Positions 43,121-50,211 of a stretch of 64,000 nt of DNA are shown piece by piece. Position 1 is the first letter of the stretch. Each line of letters opens with the position of its first letter. Below the pieces are notes generated by a model. It did no database searches and had not been told where the DNA came from. It saw only the letters and a program-made list of their open reading frames with translations. A program made the position numbers and the translations under genes. This DNA comes from Hydrogenophaga palleronii_A (lineage in GTDB: Bacteria > Pseudomonadota > Gammaproteobacteria > Burkholderiales > Burkholderiaceae_C), in NCBI RefSeq assembly GCF_031457455.1, contig NZ_JAVDWU010000008.1:1-64000 (forward strand). Reading direction: 5' to 3'.

Positions 43121-43164
43121 TCACCCCACTCCCTCTCCCGCTTGCGGGAGAGGGAGTGGGGTGA
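43121..43164. repeat. Perfect 21-base inverted repeat after phnN (REP-like)
   Basis: Positions 43121-43141 and 43144-43164 are perfectly complementary around a TT loop; the left arm runs TCACCCCACTCCCTC then TCCCGC. It closely resembles the element at 34421-34461. It could end transcription after phnN, though no T tract follows. Confidence 0.75.
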
Positions 43165-43249
43165 GGGGCGTTCAAACATCAAGGGCTGGATCAACAAGTG
43201 CACTCTGCACCTTCTGCTTCATGAGGACCCTCCGAAATCCGCTTGTACT

Positions 43250-43416
43250 TCGACAAAGTTCGTGTGCGGTCTACAAGCCCGTGACGTTGCCCGTATTGGG
43301 GGATAGACATGGGCCGCCTCCAACTGTAGGCTGCGCTGCAGCTTTCGAACTCGTTTACGGGCTTGCGGCAGCTTGACAAACCGGGGGAGGCCGGTCGGGT
43401 TTGTCTGATCTGTCAA
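43250..43416 (-). pseudogene. intI: Integron integrase (intI) N-terminal remnant
   Basis: From a TTG at 43416 the minus strand encodes LPRFVKLPQARKRVRK, then LQRSLQLEAAHVY. This matches the N-terminal region of IntI integrases (pattern LPR..KLL..VR.R.R.L.YSL.TE.AYV). The similarity ends after about 40 residues; the catalytic tyrosine-recombinase domain is absent. The remnant points away from the CHAT gene, the usual arrangement of intI and its cassette array, and sits where attI would be expected between them. Confidence 0.6.
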
Positions 43417-43571
43417 CCCCGCGCGTGCATTAGTTTTGTTGCACCATAGAAATGATTTAGTCGTTTTTGGTAATTTCAGCCCGATCTTTCTTGTCGCTGC
43501 AATTGTGGGTAACTCGCATTTTGGTGATTTAAATCAACTTCGCTAAGAAAAATATTTAACAGGAGAGAGTT
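43417..43571. other. A+T-rich leader between intI remnant and CHAT gene
   Basis: A marked drop in GC begins at about 43430. The region ends with AGGAG at 43561-43565, six bases ahead of the TTG start of the CHAT gene. An attI site may lie here but no core site is convincing. A+T-rich hexamers suitable for a promoter are present; none is singled out. Confidence 0.4.
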
Positions 43572-44690
43572 TTGTCCCTGCTCGAAATATATAGAGGAAA
43601 CGTTCAGCGTAAAAGAGAGGAGATTTCGAGGTTGCAGAACGATAAGGCTAAGGAGCAAAATAAGATTGCTGATTTCACATCAAAAATGCAAAGAGCATCA
43701 GAGGCAATAAGTAGAACTAAAAATATAAGTACTATCCAATCAAAATCAAAAGAATTTGAGAGGCATCAAAAAGATTTGTCAAATGTAGAAAGAAAGATAG
43801 CCGATTGTGAGCGGAAGATAGCTGCTAAATACAAGGAGCTTAGAACTGAAGAGAAAAGAGTTGCTCAAGAGGAGGAGAAGGAGTCTCAAAAGCGTAGGCG
43901 CGATGAAGAGCGGAGAATGCAAGAGAATGAAAAACGCATGGGGGGCTTAAACAGTATTCTGTTGAGGCATGACCAACTTCATAAGCAAGCAAAAATTGAG
44001 ATTGAAAAGTTAAAAAAACTTCCGGAAAAAATTGTCGTGCTATTTTTGGCAGCCAATCCTATTGATCAACAACAGCTCCGTTTGGATGAAGAAGCGAGGT
44101 CAATAGCTGAAATAATTAAAAAAACTAGGCATAGAGACTCTGTCAAATTTGAGTCCTGTTGGGCAGTTCGTCCGATTGATGTTCTTCAGGCTCTCAATGA
44201 GTTTGCTCCTGCAATTGTTCATTTTAGCGGTCATGGTTCCGTTAGTGACGAGATTGTTTTTCAAGATTCCCGCGGCATAACGAAATTGGTAAGTAAAGAG
44301 GCTATTGTGCAAACTATGATGGCTTCTTCAGATGGAATCAGGTTGGTGTTCTTCAATACATGCTATTCAAAAAAGCAAGCAGAAGCGGTTGCAGAGCATG
44401 TGGAGGCGGCAATAGGTATGAATACAACTATCAGTGATGAGGCTGCTCGCGCTTTCTCTTCTCAATTCTATTCATCTATTGGTTTTGGGTTTTCGGTGCA
44501 AAAATCTTTTGATCAAGCAAAAGCACTACTCATGATGGAGGGCATAACCGAGGAGGAGACGCCAGAGTTATTCGTAAAATCAGGTGTTGACCCAAACTCT
44601 TTGGTAATAGTTAAACCAAATGAAGTGGAAAATGGCATAGAAAGCGAACCAGACGCTCCACAAAGATCCGCAAACAACGCTGGTTTGTGA
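43572..44690 (+). CDS. Coiled-coil CHAT-domain (caspase-like) protease
   Basis: The 372-residue protein has an N-terminal charged coiled coil (about 5-150). A CHAT peptidase domain follows (153-315): VVLFLAANP, EEARSIAEIIKK, catalytic His221 in HFSGHG and catalytic Cys264 in FFNTCYS, then AIGMNTTISDEAA. CHAT proteases are caspase relatives often acting in bacterial immunity and cell suicide. The coiled coil suggests assembly or partner binding. Codon use is strikingly A+T-rich against all neighbours, indicating transfer. The TTG start has a strong AGGAG site. The stop overlaps the next start as GTGA. Confidence 0.85.
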   Translation: MSLLEIYRGNVQRKREEISRLQNDKAKEQNKIADFTSKMQRASEAISRTKNISTIQSKSKEFERHQKDLSNVERKIADCERKIAAKYKELRTEEKRVAQEEEKESQKRRRDEERRMQENEKRMGGLNSILLRHDQLHKQAKIEIEKLKKLPEKIVVLFLAANPIDQQQLRLDEEARSIAEIIKKTRHRDSVKFESCWAVRPIDVLQALNEFAPAIVHFSGHGSVSDEIVFQDSRGITKLVSKEAIVQTMMASSDGIRLVFFNTCYSKKQAEAVAEHVEAAIGMNTTISDEAARAFSSQFYSSIGFGFSVQKSFDQAKALLMMEGITEEETPELFVKSGVDPNSLVIVKPNEVENGIESEPDAPQRSANNAGL

Positions 44691-45382
44691 CCTCGATGTT
44701 GGGCCGTACCACAACCTTGGCGATGAAAACGAAAAAAGCACATTGCAACGTTTGCGGGGGAGATCGAAACCACGATGTCCTGCATTCCGAATCCACGCGT
44801 TGGGATAATGACGAATTCGGCATTTATGGCGACGACACATATGAAACGCTTAAGTGCTGCGGCTGCGATGCCATCAAGCTCCGACATGTCTCATGGTTCT
44901 CAGAAGACGACGAGCCATCAATTACCTATTTTCCATCAGCCGTCTTTCGGCGGCACCCCAAATGGTTTGAAGCCCTGATTGACGAGGTGCCGCCAGAGGC
45001 TGACTTTGTGGTTTCTCTTTTGAATGAGATTTATGTGGCACTTCACAATAATCTGACGTCACTGGCAACAATGGGAGTTCGTGCACTTCTTGAAAAAGTA
45101 ATGATCTCCCAGTCTGGCGATTTGGGTTCGTTTGCTGCCCATGTAAAGAAGTTTGAAGAATTGGGGCATCTTTCTAGGCGACAGAGGGAGAGGCTTGATG
45201 CCATTCTCGATGCAGGCCACGCGGCAATGCATCGAATTTACACTCCAAAGATCGCGGACGTCATTACGCTTCTGGATATCGCGGAGAACATTATTGAGTC
45301 GGTCTTTCTTCATGACAATCGGGTGGAAAAGCTCAAAAAGAGCGTACCAGTCAAGCAACGCAAGGGAGGAAATGTCGCCTGA
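44687..45382 (+). CDS. DUF4145 protein with N-terminal zinc ribbon
   Basis: The 231-residue protein has a zinc-ribbon-like start (CNVCGG and CCGCDA pairs) and an all-helical DUF4145 domain (LLNEIYVALHNNLTSLATMGVRALLEKV, ENIIESVF). DUF4145 is common in restriction and other defence loci, but its activity is unknown. The GTG at 44687 overlaps the CHAT stop (GTGA), favouring coupled translation. An ATG at 44723 (MKTKKAHC) is the alternative and fits the domain start better. Its GC content is intermediate between the CHAT gene and the chromosome. Confidence 0.75.
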   Translation: MTSMLGRTTTLAMKTKKAHCNVCGGDRNHDVLHSESTRWDNDEFGIYGDDTYETLKCCGCDAIKLRHVSWFSEDDEPSITYFPSAVFRRHPKWFEALIDEVPPEADFVVSLLNEIYVALHNNLTSLATMGVRALLEKVMISQSGDLGSFAAHVKKFEELGHLSRRQRERLDAILDAGHAAMHRIYTPKIADVITLLDIAENIIESVFLHDNRVEKLKKSVPVKQRKGGNVA

Positions 45383-45387
45383 CAGGT

Positions 45388-45587
45388 GATATTTTGATGG
45401 ACCCTTGAAAAGCAAGCGATTGCCCGTTGGGGCTCATATTGCAATGCGCCCGCAGTCGCTTGCCAGTCCTCTGTAGTGGGATCGTGAACGTTCCGTGCCG
45501 ACATGACATCGGCGTCACCGCGTCGCCACACGCTGCAAGCGGCTGTTTTTAGGCCGGCAGGGAGATCGGCGCTGTGCGGTGTGGGAG
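45388..45587 (+). repeat. Flank repeat copy B, shared with 1-211
   Basis: This is the plus-strand counterpart of 1-211. The last 96 bases match at about 85 positions without gaps. An ATG at 45503 starts the same reading frame (MTSASPRRHT, then LQAAVFRP) as the partial gene at 1-85. Downstream that frame runs out of phase through the DUF1801 gene, so here only a 5' fragment is credible. GCAAGCGA and TCGCTTGC (near 45413 and 45455) form inverted arms not well conserved in copy A. Confidence 0.7.
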
Positions 45588-45764
45588 AAACCCGATTGGC
45601 CATGGTGGTCGACCAAACCCGTCGCAGAGGTATAGGTGGTGTTGGCAGAGGCGTCGCAATGTCCCTGATCCGGAAAATATCCCAGCTCCAGCCTTCGCTT
45701 CATGTCGAAATCGGGCGCGTTCGTTCGTCGTGCAAGAACGAGCTTCACCGAACACGGAGACCCA

Positions 45765-46184
45765 ATGAACGCTGCTCCTGCCACCGTCGACGCGTACATC
45801 GGGCGCTTCCCGCCCAACATCCAGGCCGTGCTTCGCACGGTTCGCGCCACAGTCCAGCAGGCGGCGCCGCAGGCCGAGGAGCGCATCAGCTACGGCATGC
45901 CCGCCCTGTTCCAGAACGGCGCAGTCGTCTACTTTGGCGCCTTCAAGAATCACCTGGGCCTGTTCCCACCGGTGGATGATCCTGCGCTCCTTGCCCAGGT
46001 CGCCCCGTTCGCGGGGCCGAAGGGCAACCTGCAGTTCCCGTACAGCCAGCCCATGCCCCTCTCACTCATCACAGCCATCGTGCAGGCGAGGGTCAGGTCC
46101 AACGCGGCCAAGCCTGCGGCAAAGTCTGGCCGGTCTGTTGCCGCACCTGCCAAGCGCGCTGCCCGTCGCAGCAACGCACCATAG
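45765..46184 (+). CDS. DUF1801 domain protein
   Basis: The 139-residue protein has the DUF1801 pattern (VDAYIGRFPPNIQAVLRTVRATV, ERISYGMPAL, VVYFGAFKNHLGLFP). The family resembles the YdhG-like fold with no proven function. A basic Ala/Lys/Arg-rich tail (AKPAAKSGRS onward) could bind nucleic acid. The ATG at 45765 is chosen at the family start. GC content is back to the chromosomal level, so it marks the right edge of the A+T-rich island. Confidence 0.8.
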   Translation: MNAAPATVDAYIGRFPPNIQAVLRTVRATVQQAAPQAEERISYGMPALFQNGAVVYFGAFKNHLGLFPPVDDPALLAQVAPFAGPKGNLQFPYSQPMPLSLITAIVQARVRSNAAKPAAKSGRSVAAPAKRAARRSNAP

Positions 46185-46224
46185 CGCCCGTTGTCAGGCC
46201 ATGGAGCCGTTGCTGCGCAGGGCT

Positions 46225-47022
46225 TCAGGCCAAGCTCAGCTGCACCATCAAACCGCTGTGGTCACTGGGCGTCACACCCTCGGCATCGGGGCGGTCACAG
46301 CGCAACACGGTGGCCGCCGAACGAATGTCCACCTCGCGTGCGCTGAGTGAAGGCGCCAGCAGCACGTGGTCGAGCACCTGGCCTTGCCCTTGATCATTGA
46401 TGAACGTGGCGTCGCGGGGCGAGTTGGCGAGGGTGAAGGTGTCCACCAGGCCCCAAGGCGAAGCCATGAATTCGGCGATGCCGGGGCTGTTCAGTTCGCC
46501 GTTGAAGTCGCCGCAGAGCAGGGTGGCGCCCGCGGGCCCAAGGGATTGCAGATGCTTGAGCACCGCATGCAATTGCAAGGCCCGCAACTCAGCGCCCTCC
46601 GTGCCCGACAGATGCGACAGGTGCAGGTTGGCCACACGCAGCGTGTGCTGGCCGGCCTGAAGAGTGACGATCTGGGCCACACGGCCGCCGTCGGCTGCAC
46701 TGGATGGCAATGGCAGCGCCTGATGTGCGAGCCAGGGTTGGCGGCACAGCATCGCCATGCCGGAGGAGCTGGGCACCAGCGAGCCCTCGAACGCGCGCTG
46801 CTTGCGCCGCGCCTGCACTTGCGCGGCGTGCAGGCCGCCGTGCATGGCCAGCCAGCCGGCGGTGTCGGCGTTGGCCCCATCGGCCTGAAAACATTCCTGC
46901 AGTGCAACCATGTCTGGTCGCAGCCCATTCAGTTCCTTCGCTGTCAGCGCCAGGCGTTGCCGGTAGGCGCCTTCACACTTCCAGGTGTTGAGCGTGACGA
47001 GGCAGAAGTCCGTTTGGCTCAA
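46225..47022 (-). CDS. EEP-family phosphoesterase in phosphonate region 2
   Basis: The 265-residue endonuclease/exonuclease/phosphatase-fold protein has metal and catalytic motifs TLNTWKCEG, ALQECF (Glu), VANLHLSHL, LLCGDFNGEL (Asp, Asn) and TPSDHSGLM (Asp-His). The fold cleaves phosphodiesters or phosphomonoesters. TTG at 47022 overlaps the PhnM-like stop as TTGA, and GGAG lies just upstream, so it is translated with that gene. A role in processing a phosphonate or ribose-phosphate ester is likely from context only. Confidence 0.82.
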   Translation of the reverse strand: MSQTDFCLVTLNTWKCEGAYRQRLALTAKELNGLRPDMVALQECFQADGANADTAGWLAMHGGLHAAQVQARRKQRAFEGSLVPSSSGMAMLCRQPWLAHQALPLPSSAADGGRVAQIVTLQAGQHTLRVANLHLSHLSGTEGAELRALQLHAVLKHLQSLGPAGATLLCGDFNGELNSPGIAEFMASPWGLVDTFTLANSPRDATFINDQGQGQVLDHVLLAPSLSAREVDIRSAATVLRCDRPDAEGVTPSDHSGLMVQLSLA

Positions 47023-48251
47023 GGCTCCACCCAGCCATCGACCGCCAGCGCGGGCGCCCGCGCTGCAGCCCGAACGGCCGCCGGGCGCAAGGTGGGCGCT
47101 CCCTTCGTGGCGTGCGCCAGTTGCCCGGCGATCAGGTGCATCACCACGCGCGCAGGCATGGCCGCTGGCGCATCAACGAGCAAGATGTCGGCGCGCTGGC
47201 CCACGGCCAGGCGGCCCCGGTCGCGCAGCTGTGCAGCGTCCGCCGCGTGCGACGACACCAGCGCCCATGCGGACTCGAAGTCGCAGGCGCCATCGGCCAC
47301 CAGGCGGAACGGGGCTTGCAGCATGGCGGGGTAGTAGTAGTCGGAGGTGAGCACCGAACACAGGCCCTGGGCCACCATGGCTGCGGCGCTCACCGCGTTC
47401 TTCTGGTGGCTGCCGCCGCGCACCACGTTGGGTGAGCCGAAGATGACCGCGTTGTCCATCGCGCGCGCGGCCTGGGCGGTTTCCAGGTTCTTGGGGAATT
47501 CGGAAATGTCGCAGGACAGGGCCTGGTACCACTGTCGCAATGCGGGCGTGGTGTCGTCGTGCGAAGCCATGGGCACGCCAGCGGCCACGGCCGCCGCCGC
47601 CAGCCGGCCAATGGCGCCAGGCACGTCGGCTTCGCGCGCGGCCACCTGTGTGGCCAGGGTCTTCAGTGCTTCAAGATCCAGCCCGGTGCGCTGCAGCACG
47701 GTCATGGAAGCGCTGGCGCTGTCCAGCTTTTTCAGGATGTCGTGCAGGTGGTCGTTGAAGGCCAGCAGGTGCACGCGGCCTTCCGCCAGCCAGCGCAGCG
47801 CATCGGCTTCGCCGTCCAGGTGAAAGGTTTCCTGGCGCAGGTGCAGGCGCGTGTCGCACACTAGGTGCGGCTTTGCTGCTTCCATGGCTTCCATGAAGGC
47901 CACCAGAGCCTCGCCGCTGCGCAGGCCGGGCTCCCAGGAGTGCGTAACGCCGTGGTAGGCGGTGGAGATGCCGTTGGCCACCAACTGGCGGTCGGTGTCG
48001 GCCAGGGCCAGGCGGGTGTCGAAGTGCACGCCGGGGCGGGGCATGAGCTGGCGTTCAAACGCGTCGCCGTGCAGGTCGATCATGCCGGGCAGCACCAGGC
48101 GGCCGCCAGCGTCCAGCGTGGGGCAGTGGCCCGCTTCGCTGCGGATGTCGGTGATCACGCCGTCTTCAATGTGCAGCACGGCTTCTGTTTCGAGCCCGGT
48201 GGGCAGCAAGGTGTGGCCGGCGGTGATGGCCCAGCGACCGGTGTTCAGCAT
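47019..48251 (-). CDS. phnM: PhnM-like amidohydrolase (copy 2)
   Basis: The 410-residue PhnM-family protein has MIDLHGDAFERQLMPRPG, MASHDDTTPA and FGSPNVVRGGSH; HTDN of PhnM copy 1 reads HGDA here. It should hydrolyse a phosphoanhydride of a ribosyl phosphonate or related compound. The start is ATG at 48251 (AGGA nine bases ahead) or 48260, where the PhnF-type operator abuts the start. It is divergent from phnDCE copy 2 and coupled to the EEP gene. Divergence from PhnM copy 1 suggests a different substrate. Confidence 0.88.
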   Translation of the reverse strand: MLNTGRWAITAGHTLLPTGLETEAVLHIEDGVITDIRSEAGHCPTLDAGGRLVLPGMIDLHGDAFERQLMPRPGVHFDTRLALADTDRQLVANGISTAYHGVTHSWEPGLRSGEALVAFMEAMEAAKPHLVCDTRLHLRQETFHLDGEADALRWLAEGRVHLLAFNDHLHDILKKLDSASASMTVLQRTGLDLEALKTLATQVAAREADVPGAIGRLAAAAVAAGVPMASHDDTTPALRQWYQALSCDISEFPKNLETAQAARAMDNAVIFGSPNVVRGGSHQKNAVSAAAMVAQGLCSVLTSDYYYPAMLQAPFRLVADGACDFESAWALVSSHAADAAQLRDRGRLAVGQRADILLVDAPAAMPARVVMHLIAGQLAHATKGAPTLRPAAVRAAARAPALAVDGWVEP

Positions 48252-48260
48252 GGTGTTCAT

Positions 48261-48274
48261 CCTGTCTAGACAAG
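48261..48274. promoter_or_regulatory. PhnF-type operator upstream of PhnM-like copy 2
   Basis: CCTGTCTAGACAAG keeps the entire TGTCTAGACA palindrome of the phnG/phnF site. It touches the candidate start codons of the minus-strand gene, so bound repressor would block transcription or early elongation. Confidence 0.7.
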
Positions 48275-48300
48275 TCAAAACGCCATGGTGCCTGCATTGC

Positions 48301-48318
48301 GTGACAGAGCCGCGACAA
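48301..48318 (-). promoter_or_regulatory. Candidate Pho box for the PhnM-like/EEP operon
   Basis: On the minus strand TTGTCGCGGCTCTGTCAC contains a perfect second PhoB half-site (CTGTCAC) and TGTC in the first half, with the proper 4-base spacer. It lies 41 bases upstream of the operator-adjacent start at 48260. Confidence 0.5.
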
Positions 48319-48335
48319 CCGGTGTGCCGCCACCC

Positions 48336-48353
48336 CTGTCACGGAAATTTCAC
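48336..48353 (+). promoter_or_regulatory. Candidate Pho box for phnDCE copy 2
   Basis: CTGTCACGGAAATTTCAC matches about 12 of 18 positions of the PhoB consensus with a near-perfect first half. It lies about 75 bases upstream of phnD copy 2. Confidence 0.5.
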
Positions 48354-48395
48354 GATCGCTCCATGGGGCTGTCATGCGGCGGCGCGAACCTAGCG

Positions 48396-48413
48396 AAGTT
48401 GTCTAACCAACTT
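48396..48413 (+). promoter_or_regulatory. PhnF-like operator upstream of phnD copy 2
   Basis: AAGTTGTCTAACCAACTT has perfect AAGTTG/CAACTT arms and shares TTGTCTA with the phnG/phnF site. It ends 13 bases before the phnD start and overlaps the ribosome site (GGAG follows at 48415). Confidence 0.6.
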
Positions 48414-48426
48414 GGAGTTCTTCCCC

Positions 48427-49305
48427 ATGAAAAAACTGTTCCAGGCATCCCGCCTCGTGGCCGTGGCCACCCTGAGCTTCGCCGCCTTGAGCGCGCAGGC
48501 ACAACAAACCGTGCGCATGGCCGTGACCGACATCGTGGGGCTGGAAAACCTGCAGCGCGAGTTCGGCGGCTTCCAGAAGATCCTGTCTGAAAAGTCCGGC
48601 ATGAAGGTGGAGCTGTTCCCGGTGCCCAACCGCACGGCTGCGGTGGAAGCCCTCAACGCCAAAAAAATCGACCTGGTGCTCACCGGCCCGGCCGAATACG
48701 TGGTGTTCAAGAAGCGGTCTGATGCGAAGCTGGTGGTGGGCTTCAGCCGCCCGGAGTACTACGGTTCGGTGGTCACGCTGGTGGGCTCGGGTGTGGACGG
48801 CGTGGAAGACCTCAAGGGCAAGAAAGTGGCCCTGGGCGATGTGGGATCCACCTCGCGCCACCTTTCCCCCATCCAGGTGCTGGCCGACCTGGGCGTTCAG
48901 CCACAGAAAGATTTTCAGGTGCTGCACGTGAACCGCAACGTGGCGGTGGAAGCCATGAAGCGCGGGGACGTGGCCGCCATCGGCATCAACCGCACGGATT
49001 TGCCAGGCCTGAGCAAGAAATTTCCCGATGTGGTGTTCAAGGTGATCGCCCGTGGCCGCGACCTGCCCAACGATGTGCTGCTGGCCGGTGCCCACGTGCC
49101 CGACGCGACCGTGGCCGCCATGAAGAAGGTGTTCAGCGAAAACAGCCCGGCACTCATTGACGCCGTGCTCATGGGCCCCGACGAAAACCAGAAGTTCCGC
49201 GGCATGGCCTTCATTCCCACCGTTGCCGACAGCGACTACAACTACGTGCGCAAGATGTACGCGACCATCGGCCAGCCGCAGTACGCCGAATTTCTGGGCG
49301 ACTGA
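48427..49305 (+). CDS. phnD: Phosphonate-binding periplasmic protein PhnD (copy 2)
   Basis: The 292-residue binding protein has a clear signal peptide (cleavage near AQA-QQ at 22). The PhnD-family segments are RMAVTDIVGLENL, KKIDLVLTGPAEYV and VGSTSRHLSPIQVL. The ligand-loop sequence differs from PhnD copy 1 (VGSTSRHLSP versus GDPNSTSGFL), so the preferred ligand probably differs. It is the first gene of phnDCE copy 2, behind Pho-box and PhnF-like sites. Confidence 0.9.
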   Translation: MKKLFQASRLVAVATLSFAALSAQAQQTVRMAVTDIVGLENLQREFGGFQKILSEKSGMKVELFPVPNRTAAVEALNAKKIDLVLTGPAEYVVFKKRSDAKLVVGFSRPEYYGSVVTLVGSGVDGVEDLKGKKVALGDVGSTSRHLSPIQVLADLGVQPQKDFQVLHVNRNVAVEAMKRGDVAAIGINRTDLPGLSKKFPDVVFKVIARGRDLPNDVLLAGAHVPDATVAAMKKVFSENSPALIDAVLMGPDENQKFRGMAFIPTVADSDYNYVRKMYATIGQPQYAEFLGD

Positions 49306-49344
49306 CGCCACGCCAGCGTCAACCGCACCTGAACTCTCCCGATC

Positions 49345-50211
49345 ATGGAGCACCGGCCGATGTACCGAGAAGAACTGCCAATGGGCGGCATGCTGCCGCA
49401 CGGCGCCTTGCCCGATCACGCCAGCGGCCGCACGCCGGTCTGGGAAGACGGTGCGGTGGACCTGCAGGTCAAGGGGCTGTGCAAGGCCTTCGACCCGGGC
49501 ATGCCGGTGCTCTCAGACATCGAATTCTCCATTCCCAAAGGGCAGGCGGTGGCGCTGATCGGCTCCAACGGCGCGGGCAAGTCCACGCTGCTGCGCTGCT
49601 GCATGCACCTGATCGAGCCCGACCAGGGCACGGTCTACCTGTTTGGCCAGCCCCTGCAGGCACAGACCGCCAAGAGCTTGCGGGCCTTGCGTTCCAAGGT
49701 GGGCTTCGTGTTCCAGAAGCACAACCTGGTGCCGCGCCTGTCTGCCTTGTCGAACGTGTTGCACGGTGCGCTGCCGCGTGCGCCGGTGGGCCGCGCCTGG
49801 TTCCAGGGCACCGCGCCCAAAGCCCTGCGCGAAGAGGCCATGCATTGCCTGGAACGGGTGGGCCTGGCCGATCACGCACGCAAGCGGGCCGATCATCTTT
49901 CTGGTGGGCAGTCGCAGCGGGTGGCGGTGGCGCGCGCGCTCATGCAGCGCCCGCGCTTCCTGGTGGCCGACGAACCCGCCGCCAGCCTGGACCCGGTGTC
50001 TGGCGACGAAGTGATGGGCGTGTTTGCGCAACTGGTGGAGCAGGACGGTCTCACCCTGTTGTTCACCTCGCACGACCTTACCCACGCGCTGCGCTACGCC
50101 CACCGTGTGATCGCCCTGCACCGCGGCCGCGTGGCGCTGGACAGCCTGTCGCAACAGACCGATGCGGTCGCCCTCCGAGCCTTGTATGAAAACCACCACG
50201 ACCGCGCTTGA
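49345..50211 (+). CDS. phnC: Phosphonate ABC transporter ATPase PhnC (copy 2)
   Basis: The 288-residue ATPase has Walker A GSNGAGKST, signature LSGGQSQRVAVAR and Walker B FLVADEPAASLD. It has an N-terminal extension of about 40 residues before the ABC core; later in-frame ATGs at 49360 or 49381 are possible starts. Its end overlaps phnE copy 2 by 26 bases. Confidence 0.9.
   Translation: MEHRPMYREELPMGGMLPHGALPDHASGRTPVWEDGAVDLQVKGLCKAFDPGMPVLSDIEFSIPKGQAVALIGSNGAGKSTLLRCCMHLIEPDQGTVYLFGQPLQAQTAKSLRALRSKVGFVFQKHNLVPRLSALSNVLHGALPRAPVGRAWFQGTAPKALREEAMHCLERVGLADHARKRADHLSGGQSQRVAVARALMQRPRFLVADEPAASLDPVSGDEVMGVFAQLVEQDGLTLLFTSHDLTHALRYAHRVIALHRGRVALDSLSQQTDAVALRALYENHHDRA

Noticed and set aside
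44698..44704. GTTGGGC as a cassette boundary between CHAT and DUF4145
   Set aside because: Perfect R' consensus, but only a weak hairpin (AACCAG/CTGGTT) precedes it, inside the CHAT coding end, and GTGA overlap argues for one operon.
45503..45979. 158-codon plus frame starting MTSASPRRHT as a full gene
   Set aside because: After about 28 codons it runs out of phase through the DUF1801 gene with shadow-like composition, so only the 5' part is credible.
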